From: Desulfitobacterium sp050251735
GTDB taxonomy: Bacteria > Bacillota > Desulfitobacteriia > Desulfitobacteriales > Desulfitobacteriaceae
NCBI GenBank assembly: GCA_050251735.1
Contig: JBFWMF010000009.1
Coordinates: 1-64,000 of the forward strand
Direction of reading: 5' to 3'
Length of the DNA: 64,000 nt
The notes under the pieces were generated by a model. That model did not search any database and was not told the origin of the DNA. It was given only the letters and a program-made list of their open reading frames with translations. Shown one piece after another: positions 1 through 8,066 of the stretch (its first letter is position 1; each line of letters opens with the position of its first letter). Position numbers and translations under genes: made by a program.

Positions 1-63
1 CAGAGGTTTAGCGATATTGGTTACGTAGAGTGTCAGCTCATTCATCTGAACAATAAGGATTAG
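1..63 (+). CDS. possible C-terminal fragment of a gene cut by the window edge
   Basis: The first reading frame is open from base 1 to a TAG at 61-63 and would give the last 20 residues of a protein. It is too short to identify. The assignment rests only on the open frame and on the gene-free gap that follows it before a ribosome binding site at about 120. It could equally be non-coding. Confidence 0.25.
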   Translation, partial: QRFSDIGYVECQLIHLNNKD

Positions 64-131
64 GTTTTCAAAGAACGTTCGGGAAGGTTTTATAACCTTA
101 ACCCAATATCTATCTTACAAGGAGGAAATAT

Positions 132-443
132 ATGTTTAGAATGACGGACGAACAGCAACAAAAGGTGCTTAATAATTTCAAGAAAGTTATTAATAAGCAA
201 AATCCGGATTTAATTAATAAAGATCTTTATTATCATCTAAATCTAAATTGCAACTTTGTTGCCCATTTTAATCTACATGGATTTCGTGACGCCTATTCAG
301 GAGAACATTTTCAAGACTTTGTTGATTTCTTTTCATCCGCTTCCCCTGCGAGTCAATGGCTAGAAGCGCCTGAGATCAGCACTGAATTCTCTCCCCTTAA
401 TCAAGCTATGGTGGATTATGTGAGCTCACAACCTCCATCTTAG
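132..443 (+). CDS. hypothetical protein, 103 aa
   Basis: The start is well supported by AAGGAGGAA placed about 5 bases before the ATG. The product is a small soluble-looking protein with an acidic, polar N-terminus (MTDEQQQKVLNNF) and several aromatic residues in the middle. I see no signal peptide, membrane segment or recognisable motif. The stop codon overlaps that of the convergent DUF6765 gene by four bases (shared TTAG), so the two genes end tail to tail with no terminator between them. I do not recognise the family. Confidence 0.6.
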   Translation: MFRMTDEQQQKVLNNFKKVINKQNPDLINKDLYYHLNLNCNFVAHFNLHGFRDAYSGEHFQDFVDFFSSASPASQWLEAPEISTEFSPLNQAMVDYVSSQPPS

Positions 444-1555
444 GTTGGGAAGAAAAGCTGAAATTCTTTGCAGTAATGATGAAACTTTTTCTTATACCAC
501 TTTGTAGCGAGAACAAAGTGATACCAAGGTGTGCTTTCAAAATGTTTTGCACAAATCGCTCCCTCAACTCTTCTATTGTCAAATTGCTTATGGTTATAAT
601 TGACAAAGGCTTGCTTCAACCAGGCATCCTCTTCGTAAGTCCATAAGGCTTCATCCTCCTTGTCGAATAAACCTAGTTTGATCATCAATTTTTGCCAATT
701 CTTGATCCTTATTTGATCATGGCCTTTATAAAGCAAGGCCTCCCAAAGAAGCTCAAATTGTGTAAACCTTATTGTAGGGTCCCGATGGTGAGGATACAAG
801 GTTAGATATTGTTCGAGCTGCTCTTTTATCTTAAGGAATGCCCTTTGGTACCTATCCCGATTATCCACTTCTACTCTCTGATAAGAACCTTTGAAATCAT
901 CACTGTGATCATATTTATAAGACCATACTAAATAAGGAAGATCTGGGAAATCTAAAGCTTGGGCATGACCATAGGCAGGCATGACCTTATCGAAGTACCT
1001 TTCGAATTTCTCCTTCCCAAAATCTTTAAGATAATCGGGAAATCTCTCAATCCATGGCAAAGAGAGTTCAGATTCAATTTGACAGTTATTGATTGCATTT
1101 ACTTTGCTCAACATACCACTAAACCCTTGATGGGCAAATGTATCGGCATAAGGATGCATTACCATACCAAGCTTAACCAAATTATCTTCTTGGCAAGCCT
1201 CATTGAGTAGAGCGAGAATGACAGGTGACCCTTCTTTGCAACGTAATTTCTTGGTAAAATGCTTTCCCTGACAGCCGGGTACAAAATGAAAGGCAGATGT
1301 ATTATTGACCATAGCTTCATAATTAAAAGTATCGATGCGAAAATAGGAATGACAGGTAGCAATATTGAAGAAAGCCGGCTTATTTTCCACTGCATCCAGA
1401 GCCTCATTCTGCGCGACATTTTGGAAAAGTATAAGATTTATCTTCGCGTCATCGACAAACTGTGAAGCGTAGGCAATCATATTTGAGCTTTTTTTCTTAA
1501 ATCCACATGCTCTGCTCAATGCCAAAAGTGCGTAGAAATGGCAATCTTTTTTCAA
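440..1555 (-). CDS. DUF6765 family protein
   Basis: About 371 residues. The protein opens with KKDCHFYALLALSRACGF and then IAYASQFVDDA, and has HPYADTFAHQGFSG near residue 140. This His/Asp-rich pattern is what I associate with DUF6765, an uncharacterised family that may bind metal through these residues (family recollection, not proven here). The start is taken as TTG at 1555 because GGAGGG lies about 8 bases upstream and family members begin shortly before the DFHYYA-like motif. A GTG 21 bases further upstream is the alternative. There is no signal peptide. The divergent neighbour starting at 1642 has its own ribosome binding site, so the 86-base gap probably carries divergent promoters. 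Confidence 0.7.
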   Translation of the reverse strand: MKKDCHFYALLALSRACGFKKKSSNMIAYASQFVDDAKINLILFQNVAQNEALDAVENKPAFFNIATCHSYFRIDTFNYEAMVNNTSAFHFVPGCQGKHFTKKLRCKEGSPVILALLNEACQEDNLVKLGMVMHPYADTFAHQGFSGMLSKVNAINNCQIESELSLPWIERFPDYLKDFGKEKFERYFDKVMPAYGHAQALDFPDLPYLVWSYKYDHSDDFKGSYQRVEVDNRDRYQRAFLKIKEQLEQYLTLYPHHRDPTIRFTQFELLWEALLYKGHDQIRIKNWQKLMIKLGLFDKEDEALWTYEEDAWLKQAFVNYNHKQFDNRRVEGAICAKHFESTPWYHFVLATKWYKKKFHHYCKEFQLFFPT

Positions 1556-1641
1556 TTCCTTTCCCTCCAGTACCACTAATTAAGTGATTTATGCACCATT
1601 CTATGCAGCAACTCAATACTATGTACTGGAGGGGGATTTGC

Positions 1642-2523
1642 ATGGCTGATTTAAGCGTTTTATCGCTGGGGACGGGAGATACTGAACTGGATAAGGCTTT
1701 AGCAATCGCAGGCTATGCCTATGATGCAAGTCAGGATATTTTTTTATCCACGATGGATCCATGGCAAAGAAGCATCGGCTATTGTCGACTCTACGACGAA
1801 GCGGCTGCCCCTATGGGTATGATCATTGATTGTGAGCCCATCTATTTTTCTTATAACAATAAAAAGTGGATGATTGGCTTGTGGAAAGGTCAATACGACT
1901 TGGTTACCGGTGCAGAAATTGGCATCTACACTAATGGGGTAGAATTAGAGCTGCCAAGAGTTTTTAAAGGAACCTATTATCAAGCCGCCAGTGATAGCGA
2001 GTGTCTTCAGATGGGCTTTACCATCAAAAAAGGAAATCGCATTCTTTTTACTCGTGAAGACCGTCATTGGTGGTTAACCGGTTTTAGGTTAGGAGAGTTT
2101 TCGGAGCCCTCAGAACTAACGATGGAAATTCACATCACTTTTGAGGCTTTTGCCATGCGGGATGCTTTTCTCGAGGGTATGAAAAAAGCAGGATATACAG
2201 GAAAGGATTATCGGGTTCACAACAACACAGTATATTTCAACTTTAGTTCACCCCGTTCGACACAACCCTTTACCCGCACCCCAAAAACTGATCAGCTTAT
2301 TCAGAGAAAAAACGAATTTCTCTGTCAAAGTTATCAGGATTTCACCAGACTCTATTCAACCTTTCCGGAAAAGATTCAAGCCATCAAGGAAGAGCTGCCC
2401 GACATGTATCGCTTGATCATGAATTTAGGAAAAAGCAAGCAAGTATTTGAGATTATTGTCATGCTCACCCTCTTAGGGGCCGCGATCATCACTAAACACT
2501 CTTCTCATCGTCTTGAGGATTAA
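1642..2523 (+). CDS. DUF4474 domain-containing protein
   Basis: About 293 residues from an ATG preceded by GGAGGGGG with 5-base spacing. An in-frame ATG at 1591 lacks a ribosome binding site. The segment AYDASQDIFLSTMDPWQR, then YCRLYDEAAAPMGMIIDCEP and FWKGQY/EIGIY-like motifs (here LWKGQYDLVTGAEIGIY), matches the DUF4474 domain of clostridial proteins whose function is unknown. A hydrophobic helix (VFEIIVMLTLLGAAII) near the C-terminus suggests tail anchoring in the membrane. The last 32 bases overlap the 3' end of the convergent ABC transporter gene. Confidence 0.75.
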   Translation: MADLSVLSLGTGDTELDKALAIAGYAYDASQDIFLSTMDPWQRSIGYCRLYDEAAAPMGMIIDCEPIYFSYNNKKWMIGLWKGQYDLVTGAEIGIYTNGVELELPRVFKGTYYQAASDSECLQMGFTIKKGNRILFTREDRHWWLTGFRLGEFSEPSELTMEIHITFEAFAMRDAFLEGMKKAGYTGKDYRVHNNTVYFNFSSPRSTQPFTRTPKTDQLIQRKNEFLCQSYQDFTRLYSTFPEKIQAIKEELPDMYRLIMNLGKSKQVFEIIVMLTLLGAAIITKHSSHRLED

Positions 2524-4339
2524 TCTTCTGGGAAACGCCTTGTTGAAGTATAAACATTTTATAATACAGTCCTTTTTGAGCGAGAAGTTCGTAATGAGTG
2601 CCTCGCTCAACTATTTGCCCTTGGTGAAGGACTAGAATAAGATCAGCATCTTGGATAGTGGAAAGTCGATGAGCAATGGCTATGGTACTCCTCCCCTGGC
2701 GCATTTTTTCTAAGGCCTTTTGAATGGCCTCCTCTGTTTCAGTATCTACACTTGCTGTGGCTTCATCGAGGATGAGAATTTTAGGTTGACCGGCCATCGT
2801 ACGGGCAAAGCAAATAAGTTGACGTTGACCACTGGAAAGTGTGGAACCTCTTTCGCTTACTTTCTCTTGATACCCCTTGCCAAGTTTGGCAATGAATTTA
2901 TCGGCTTCTACAAACTCCGCTGCAGCTTTTACTTCTTGCTCGGTGAGCTGCGGTCGATTGAGATGGATGTTTTGAGCGATATTTCCCACGAACAGAAACG
3001 GGTCCTGGGCGACGAGACCGATCTGGGACCGTACTTCATCCTGTGAAAAGTCCCCAAGTGGAGTGCCATCAATCGTAATCTCTCCCTGACTAATCGGATA
3101 AAACTTCATTAAGAGATTGGAAATCGTGCTTTTTCCACTCCCTGTATGGCCGACTAGGGCGACAGTCTCCCCCGGATGAACGGTGAAGGAGATATTTTTC
3201 AATACTTCAGTAACTCCATCATAGGAAAAGCTCACATTGCGAAACTCAATCTCCCCCTGCTCAATAGTACGAGCAGGAGAATTTTGTGCATCATGGGCGA
3301 TCTCTTGCCCATGAATCTTGGTAGTACGTTCATCATCAAGGACCTCAAATACTCTTTCGGCAGCAATAACGGCTTGCTGCAGCTGCGAGAGCCGCATTAA
3401 GATCATATTGACGGGCTCAATAAAACGATCCAGGTAATTAATGAATGCATAAAGAACACCTACCTCTACTGGCCCGATGATTGATTCCAATCCAAAAAAT
3501 CCTAGGACTAGGACCAAGGCTAGGGTGTAAAGCAAATCAACCGCCGGGCGCATGAGCGTGCTTTCCAATTTTATATTGGCTATTGCTGCTCGATAATAAT
3601 TATCATTAATACCGGAGAACTTCTTCTGAAAATGCTTTTCCTGTCGCAGGACTTGAATAATGTTCATTCCTTGTATGGATTCATTGAGCATGGCATTAAG
3701 ACGACTGAGCTCTGCTCGCGAATATCGATAGATCTTTGAGCTCACCTTACGGTAAATTTGCATGAGCACAACAATAATCGGTAGAAGCAGCAAACAAAAG
3801 GTGGCAAGTCTAACATCCAGACTGAACATAGCAATGAAAATTCCTAATAAAAAAACTATATTTTGAACGTAGGTAGATAAAACTCCGATATAGAGCTCTT
3901 TAATGGCCTCTGTATCATTGGTTATTCGTGAAACTAAGGCACCGGCCGGAGTTCGATCGAAGACGCTCATCATCAGATACTGAACCTTGCCAAAGATATC
4001 CACGCGAATCTGTTGGATAGCAACCAATGCAATCTGATTAAAGCGCACTAATTGTTGATACTGAAGTAAGGAACCTATAAAAACTAAGAGAAGATAGCTT
4101 CCCCCAAGACTCAGCAAGGCCCCTACATCGAAGTAGCGAGGGGTCAAGTAGTCATCCAGAAATATTTTAATGAGAATAGGGCCCGCCACATCTGCAGCAG
4201 TAGCCAAAACGAGCAAAATAAAGGCGAAAACCAAGGTTTTCCTATGGGGCTTTAGATAGTAAAGCAGCCGGAGTATAGTCCTTCCTTGTCCGCTCAAGTC
4301 AGTTTGGGGTTCCATATCATCTGAGATAAGGGTACTCAT
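2492..4339 (-). CDS. ABC exporter half-transporter, catalytically complete NBD (YheH/BmrD type)
   Basis: 615 residues: an N-terminal six-helix exporter domain (about residues 35-320) and a C-terminal ATPase domain with Walker A GHTGSGKST, a slightly divergent signature LSSGQRQL, Walker B ILILDEATASVD with the catalytic Glu, and the switch His in IAHRLST. Its start codon overlaps the stop of the upstream half-transporter in an ATGA arrangement, so the two subunits are translated together. They most likely form a heterodimeric drug or lipid exporter such as Bacillus YheI/YheH (BmrCD). In that scheme this subunit supplies the intact Walker B Glu. The substrate cannot be read from sequence. Confidence 0.88.
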   Translation of the reverse strand: MSTLISDDMEPQTDLSGQGRTILRLLYYLKPHRKTLVFAFILLVLATAADVAGPILIKIFLDDYLTPRYFDVGALLSLGGSYLLLVFIGSLLQYQQLVRFNQIALVAIQQIRVDIFGKVQYLMMSVFDRTPAGALVSRITNDTEAIKELYIGVLSTYVQNIVFLLGIFIAMFSLDVRLATFCLLLLPIIVVLMQIYRKVSSKIYRYSRAELSRLNAMLNESIQGMNIIQVLRQEKHFQKKFSGINDNYYRAAIANIKLESTLMRPAVDLLYTLALVLVLGFFGLESIIGPVEVGVLYAFINYLDRFIEPVNMILMRLSQLQQAVIAAERVFEVLDDERTTKIHGQEIAHDAQNSPARTIEQGEIEFRNVSFSYDGVTEVLKNISFTVHPGETVALVGHTGSGKSTISNLLMKFYPISQGEITIDGTPLGDFSQDEVRSQIGLVAQDPFLFVGNIAQNIHLNRPQLTEQEVKAAAEFVEADKFIAKLGKGYQEKVSERGSTLSSGQRQLICFARTMAGQPKILILDEATASVDTETEEAIQKALEKMRQGRSTIAIAHRLSTIQDADLILVLHQGQIVERGTHYELLAQKGLYYKMFILQQGVSQKINPQDDEKSV

Positions 4340-6120
4340 GCCTGCCGACCCCCTTCGCTAATCAAGCTTTCAAGTTGCTGTGCCCGATAGGTTTCCGCGT
4401 ACCACCCTTCCCTTTCCATCAGTTGTTCATGAGTTCCTCGCTCACTTATTTCCCCTTCTTGAAGAACAAGGATGAGATCGGCATGTTCAACAGCACTGAG
4501 GCGATGGGTAGAGATCAGAGTGGTTTTTTGACTGCGGTTATTTTTTAGTTGCTGAAGGATTTGTTTTTCTGTCTTTGCATCGACAGCGGATAAGGAGTCA
4601 TCCAGAATTAGGATTTCCGGTTGCAGAAGTAGGGCTCGTGCGATAGAAATTCGTTGTTTTTGTCCCCCGGACAAGGTTACTCCCCGATCTCCCACAAGTG
4701 TCTCATATTGATCTTCAAAGCGTTCGATATCTTCATGAATACAGGCAATTTTAGCAGCTTGAGTTATTTCCGCGAGACTAGCATCCGGCTTTCCTAAGGC
4801 AATATTCTCAGCAATGGTGGTTGAGAAAAGAAAATGCTCCTGAGGTACATAGCCGAATGATCTACGCAAGGTGTCCAAAGATATGTCTTGGCTAGAAACC
4901 CCACCAATGCAAATATCTCCTTCTATTCCAGCAAATTCACGCAATAATACCCTAAAGAGTGTAGTTTTACCACTTCCCGTTTTACCTACTACGCCAAGGG
5001 TCTGCCCTTCATTTAAGGTGAAGTGGATATTCTTCAGCTCAGGATTCAATTGAGATGGATATGTAAATCGCTCGAGTTCAAAGATAATCTCACCACTGAG
5101 AATGGGTGTTGCGAGAAGATCACCCTCTAGACATGAGTTCTCAAGTGCGCAGTCTTTGACTTCTGATTCAACCTTAAGCAAAGCACTGACCCGATCATAT
5201 GAGGCTCTTCCCCGTTCCATAATATTAAATAACCAACCAAAGGCCAGCATCGGCCAAATAAACTGTCCTAAATATAGGGTAAATTGGGTGAGCTGGCCAA
5301 GGGTCAGTTGCTGCTGAACTACTTCATAGGACCCAAAGGATACAGCAAGAAAAAAAGAGATTCCGACAATCATCATAATTGTTGGATCATAAAGCGAGTC
5401 AACCACAGCTACTGCTTGATTCTTTTTTACCACGTCATCGGAAATGCTACGAAAGCTTTCGATTTCTGCTTCTTCTTGACCGAAGGCCTTCACCACACGA
5501 ACCCCAGAGATATTCTCCTGTACTTTATCATTAAGATCGCCGAAGGCTTCTTGTGCTTTGAAAAATCGATCATGAAGCAATGTTCCGTAATAGCTAGAGA
5601 CCCAAGCCATAATAGGCATGGGTAAGAGGGTTATTAACGTCAACTTCCAGCTGATAAACATGACCATCGAAAATATAACAAAACTTCCAGTCACAAGAGA
5701 ATCGACAAGGGTCAACACTCCCATCCCCGCTGTGATTTCAATCGCTTGAATATCATTGGTAGCATGAGCCATTAAATCCCCAGTTCGCTGCTTTTGATAG
5801 AAGCTCGGTGACATTCGTGTAAAGTGCTCGAAAAGCTGTTTGCGCAGCATACGGCTAAGACGTGCAGCTGCCCCAAAAATCAAGATTCGCCAGCTATAAC
5901 GGAGGAGGTAACCGAGAACTCCTAGACCCAATAGTGTAAATAACCAAGGCCAAAGGACTTCACGGGTTAAGGTCTGATGGGTAACACCATCGACTATTTT
6001 ACCGACGATATAAGGTGGATAAAGATTAATTGCCGCAACAATGACTAAGATAATAATGCCAGTAATATAGCTTGTTTTTTCCTTTATAAAGAACCACATT
6101 AAATCTAAGAATAAACGCAT
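4336..6120 (-). CDS. ABC exporter half-transporter with degenerate Walker B (YheI/BmrC type)
   Basis: 594 residues with an exporter membrane domain (about 1-310) followed by an ATPase domain: Walker A GKTGSGKTT, perfect signature LSGGQKQR, and Walker B ILILDDSLSAVD. The residue after the Walker B Asp is Asp instead of the catalytic Glu. That is the hallmark of the degenerate site in heterodimeric exporters (BmrC, TM287 and relatives; family knowledge). The ATG at 6120 is chosen because GAGGTG lies just upstream; a TTG four codons earlier is unlikely. It is the first gene of a two-gene operon with the 2492-4339 partner. Confidence 0.88.
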   Translation of the reverse strand: MRLFLDLMWFFIKEKTSYITGIIILVIVAAINLYPPYIVGKIVDGVTHQTLTREVLWPWLFTLLGLGVLGYLLRYSWRILIFGAAARLSRMLRKQLFEHFTRMSPSFYQKQRTGDLMAHATNDIQAIEITAGMGVLTLVDSLVTGSFVIFSMVMFISWKLTLITLLPMPIMAWVSSYYGTLLHDRFFKAQEAFGDLNDKVQENISGVRVVKAFGQEEAEIESFRSISDDVVKKNQAVAVVDSLYDPTIMMIVGISFFLAVSFGSYEVVQQQLTLGQLTQFTLYLGQFIWPMLAFGWLFNIMERGRASYDRVSALLKVESEVKDCALENSCLEGDLLATPILSGEIIFELERFTYPSQLNPELKNIHFTLNEGQTLGVVGKTGSGKTTLFRVLLREFAGIEGDICIGGVSSQDISLDTLRRSFGYVPQEHFLFSTTIAENIALGKPDASLAEITQAAKIACIHEDIERFEDQYETLVGDRGVTLSGGQKQRISIARALLLQPEILILDDSLSAVDAKTEKQILQQLKNNRSQKTTLISTHRLSAVEHADLILVLQEGEISERGTHEQLMEREGWYAETYRAQQLESLISEGGRQA

Positions 6121-6250
6121 AATGCACCTCAAGCGCTGACGCTATTAATACCAAACATTGAATCAATCGTATGATTGAGATTCGAAAATATAATAACATA
6201 TTTTAGGTATAAGTCCCATTATTAGTTATAATTCCTATTAAAAATAAATA

Positions 6251-6283
6251 AAAACACCTGCCGTCCATAAGCAGGTGTTTTTC
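6251..6283. terminator. bidirectional hairpin terminator
   Basis: AAAACACCTGC and GCAGGTGTTTT form an 11-bp stem around a 9-base loop, with A-rich sequence on one side and T-rich on the other. On the minus strand it would end the 45-aa gene transcript ahead of the ABC exporter operon. Confidence 0.7.
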
Positions 6284-6391
6284 CATTGTTCGCATGCACT
6301 TAAAAAGTGCGTCTCAATGTCAGCTCGTGATTCAGTTTACTCTTACTGTAGTGTTTTGTCAAGGCGAAGAGTATTGAGGTGGCTGATAATT

Positions 6392-6529
6392 CTAGGTTCG
6401 CTCTTTCGAATTTGCCTTGCCAATCTTATCATTATCATGAGCATCAAATGGCGGAATCTTATCGCCAGGATTTAAGTCCTTTTTGTGGATGACTTGAACA
6501 ATTTTGTTTCTTTCTTTTGGCTTTGACAT
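6392..6529 (-). CDS. small basic/acidic protein, 45 aa, hypothetical
   Basis: This short gene has a textbook start: AAAGGAGG lies 6 bases before the ATG. It encodes 45 residues beginning MSKPKERNKIVQVIHKKD and ending KIGKANSKERT. The product is highly charged and hydrophilic, with no cysteine, signal peptide or membrane segment. It sits alone between the ABC exporter operon and the plus-strand CMD-like gene, with a hairpin terminator at 6251-6283 behind it. I do not recognise a family. The ribosome binding site and codon pattern make it more credible than the overlapping plus-strand frame. Confidence 0.6.
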   Translation of the reverse strand: MSKPKERNKIVQVIHKKDLNPGDKIPPFDAHDNDKIGKANSKERT

Positions 6530-6705
6530 GGTGTTCCTCCTTTGTTTTGAGTTATCCTTGTGGTTAGAGTACCCGAAGAAGTTAAAATTATTTTAGAAAT
6601 TTATTTTGCACTATTGGTAGTTTAGATATAAATTAGAATTATAATGTCTTTATCTAATCTATTATCTTAAGATAATACCATTGAAAATGAATCGGAGGTT
6701 TTTGT

Positions 6706-7008
6706 ATGGCTTTACCACCCTTTTTACGACCCTTGGAAGCTTATGATCCCATCCTTGCTCAGGAAATAGAGAAAATTGTTTCCCTTTCCTTTCAAAAAAG
6801 CACTCTGGATGAAAGAACAAGAATTTTAATAACTCTTGCCCTGGATGCTGCCTTAGGGGCCTCAGAAGGGGTAGCTAATTTAGCCGGTCAAGCTCGTAGA
6901 TTAGGAGTCTCTGATCAAGAAATTGCGGACACATTGCGTTTAGCATACTTTACATCAGGTTGTTCAACTCTGACGACTTCCTTTGCAGCCTTCGAAAAAA
7001 AGGAGTGA
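6706..7008 (+). CDS. carboxymuconolactone decarboxylase (AhpD-like) family protein, lacking the CxxC pair
   Basis: 100 residues, mostly helical, with the CMD-like layout: an N-terminal helix, KSTLDERTRILITLALDAAL, then HARRLGVSDQEIADTLRLAYF-like helices (here GQARRLGVSDQEIADTL). AhpD-type members carry a CxxC redox pair. Here only a single Cys (SGCST) near residue 84 is seen, so peroxidase-partner activity is doubtful. The start has a GGAGG about 6 bases upstream. The next gene begins 5 bases after the stop, so the two are probably co-transcribed. Confidence 0.7.
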   Translation: MALPPFLRPLEAYDPILAQEIEKIVSLSFQKSTLDERTRILITLALDAALGASEGVANLAGQARRLGVSDQEIADTLRLAYFTSGCSTLTTSFAAFEKKE

Positions 7009-7012
7009 AGAT

Positions 7013-7297
7013 ATGAGTATCGCACAAGATCTTTGGCCCTTAGGAGTTCTATATTTATTATTGAATTGCCTGGGCTTTTTCCTCATGGGACGAGATAAAT
7101 ATCTTGCTCGCAGAAACCGCTGGCGAATTCCTGAGAAGTGGTTCTTTACTTTAGCTTTTTTGGGCGGTGCTTTGGGAACTTTACTGGGAATGCGCGTTTT
7201 CCGGCATAAAACCAAACATAAGCTCTTTACTTGGGGAATTCCGCTTCTTTTGATATGGAACATAGTAGTGATCTACGAGATATGGAAGTACATATAA
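7013..7297 (+). CDS. DUF1294 family small membrane protein
   Basis: 94 residues starting at MSIAQD, with AAGGAGTG five bases before the ATG. An upstream in-frame ATG overlaps the previous gene and has no ribosome binding site. Three hydrophobic segments are visible (about residues 6-25, 40-60 and 72-90), and the conserved stretch YDKxxA..xxWRIPEKxLxxLAxLGGxxGxxxGMxxFRHKTxKxxF of DUF1294 is present almost complete (RIPEKWFFTLAFLGGALG, MRVFRHKTKHKLF). The function of the family is unknown. The gene sits 5 bases behind the CMD-like gene and converges on the rhodanese gene. Confidence 0.8.
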   Translation: MSIAQDLWPLGVLYLLLNCLGFFLMGRDKYLARRNRWRIPEKWFFTLAFLGGALGTLLGMRVFRHKTKHKLFTWGIPLLLIWNIVVIYEIWKYI

Positions 7298-7311
7298 TGT
7301 AGAGGAAACTG

Positions 7312-7701
7312 CTATTTTAAACCATAGTTCCAACCCATAAGTCCTCGCTTCAGGTGTAAAATCTGACTAAAATCATTTTTTAAAAGTATTCGCAGGGCAG
7401 CAGGGCTTCTTCCACCTGAAGCGCAATGAACTAAAACCGGCTTATCCTTATATTTTTGTAGTTCCGATAATCGAGTGGATAATTCTCCAATCGGAAAGGA
7501 TTTTGAACCTGGGATATGCCCTTTCTTATACTCATCTTTCGTGCGTACATCGATGATGACGACATCTTTGTTCGATTTAATTAATTCATACGCTTCTTCT
7601 GCTGTTAAGTTTTTGATCGCTTTATTATTGGCTGTTGAGAATCTGCGCAGAAACAAAAATACTATAATGACCGCTGCAATTATTAGATAAAGATTATCCA
7701 A
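7312..7701 (-). CDS. membrane-anchored rhodanese-like protein
   Basis: 129 residues starting at a TTG with GGGGTGG five bases upstream. An N-terminal helix (LYLIIAAVIIVFLFL) anchors a single rhodanese domain (about residues 35-128). The active-site loop reads HCASGGRSPAA with the persulfide-forming Cys in place, and VIIDVRTKDEYKKGHIPGS is the typical CH2A/CH2B region. It probably handles sulfane sulfur at the membrane surface. A promoter with a CsoR/CstR-like palindrome lies about 175 bases upstream (7873-7901), which fits control by a persulfide- or copper-sensing repressor. No such regulator gene is in the window. Confidence 0.85.
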   Translation of the reverse strand: MDNLYLIIAAVIIVFLFLRRFSTANNKAIKNLTAEEAYELIKSNKDVVIIDVRTKDEYKKGHIPGSKSFPIGELSTRLSELQKYKDKPVLVHCASGGRSPAALRILLKNDFSQILHLKRGLMGWNYGLK

Positions 7702-7735
7702 TTAATCCACCCCTACTTACTTCTTAGTTCTTCAG

Positions 7736-7815
7736 TTTCATTTTTTTGTTTTTTTTTTGTTTTTTTTTGTTTTTTTTTTTTGTTTTTCGTTTCTAGTTCT
7801 TAGTTCTTAGTTCTT
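7736..7815. repeat. T-rich simple-sequence tract with TTAGTTC repeats
   Basis: A run of T blocks separated by single G residues spans about 50 bases and is followed by three copies of a CTTAGTT-type heptamer. In the rhodanese transcript it would be an A-rich leader. A similar T-rich tract occurs at about 13556-13590. No coding potential is seen. Confidence 0.6.
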
Positions 7816-7872
7816 TATCTTCTTTGGGTTTTTGGGTTTTTCTAGAATTTGAAATTAATTTGCATGATATAT

Positions 7873-7901
7873 ATCATATACCCCAAGGGGGTATAATGCA
7901 A
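7873..7901 (-). promoter_or_regulatory. promoter with CsoR/CstR-like operator for the rhodanese gene
   Basis: Read on the minus strand, TTGCAT (7901-7896) and TATGAT (7878-7873) are separated by exactly 17 bases. The spacer is part of a perfect palindrome, TATACCCC-N3-GGGGTATA at 7877-7895. ATACCCC...GGGGTAT is the operator type of CsoR-family repressors, including the persulfide sensor CstR, which controls rhodanese genes in other Firmicutes (established knowledge). The placement between -35 and -10 is ideal for repression. Confidence 0.65.
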
Positions 7902-7998
7902 GTGCAAAATAATGACATTCGTTGGGAAGTCAATAAAACTAGTCTTGTCATTGGTTTTATGTGACCTTCAGGAATAGTTTTGACTTCATTACATACAA

Positions 7999-8042
7999 AG
8001 CATGTCCCAAATACGAAGGCGCATTCGTATTTGGGACATGCT
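7999..8042. repeat. perfect 19-bp inverted repeat with 6-base loop
   Basis: AGCATGTCCCAAATACGAA at 7999-8017 is exactly mirrored at 8024-8042 around GGCGCA. It is much longer and more perfect than the terminators elsewhere in this window and lacks a clear T-run on either side. It lies 25 bases beyond the 3' end of the minus-strand exporter gene, so it may act as an mRNA-stabilising or terminating hairpin. Confidence 0.7.
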
Positions 8043-8066
8043 ATATTTCACACTCAATATTTCAGT

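Noticed and set aside
6275..6475. 66-codon plus-strand frame after the 6251-6283 hairpin
   Set aside because: It overlaps the better supported 45-aa minus-strand gene, has no ribosome binding site and a Cys/Ser-rich random composition.
7860..7897. Plus-strand promoter using TATAAT at 7892
   Set aside because: The only -35-like TTGCAT is 26 bases away, and no plus-strand gene follows. The minus-strand reading has exact 17-base spacing.
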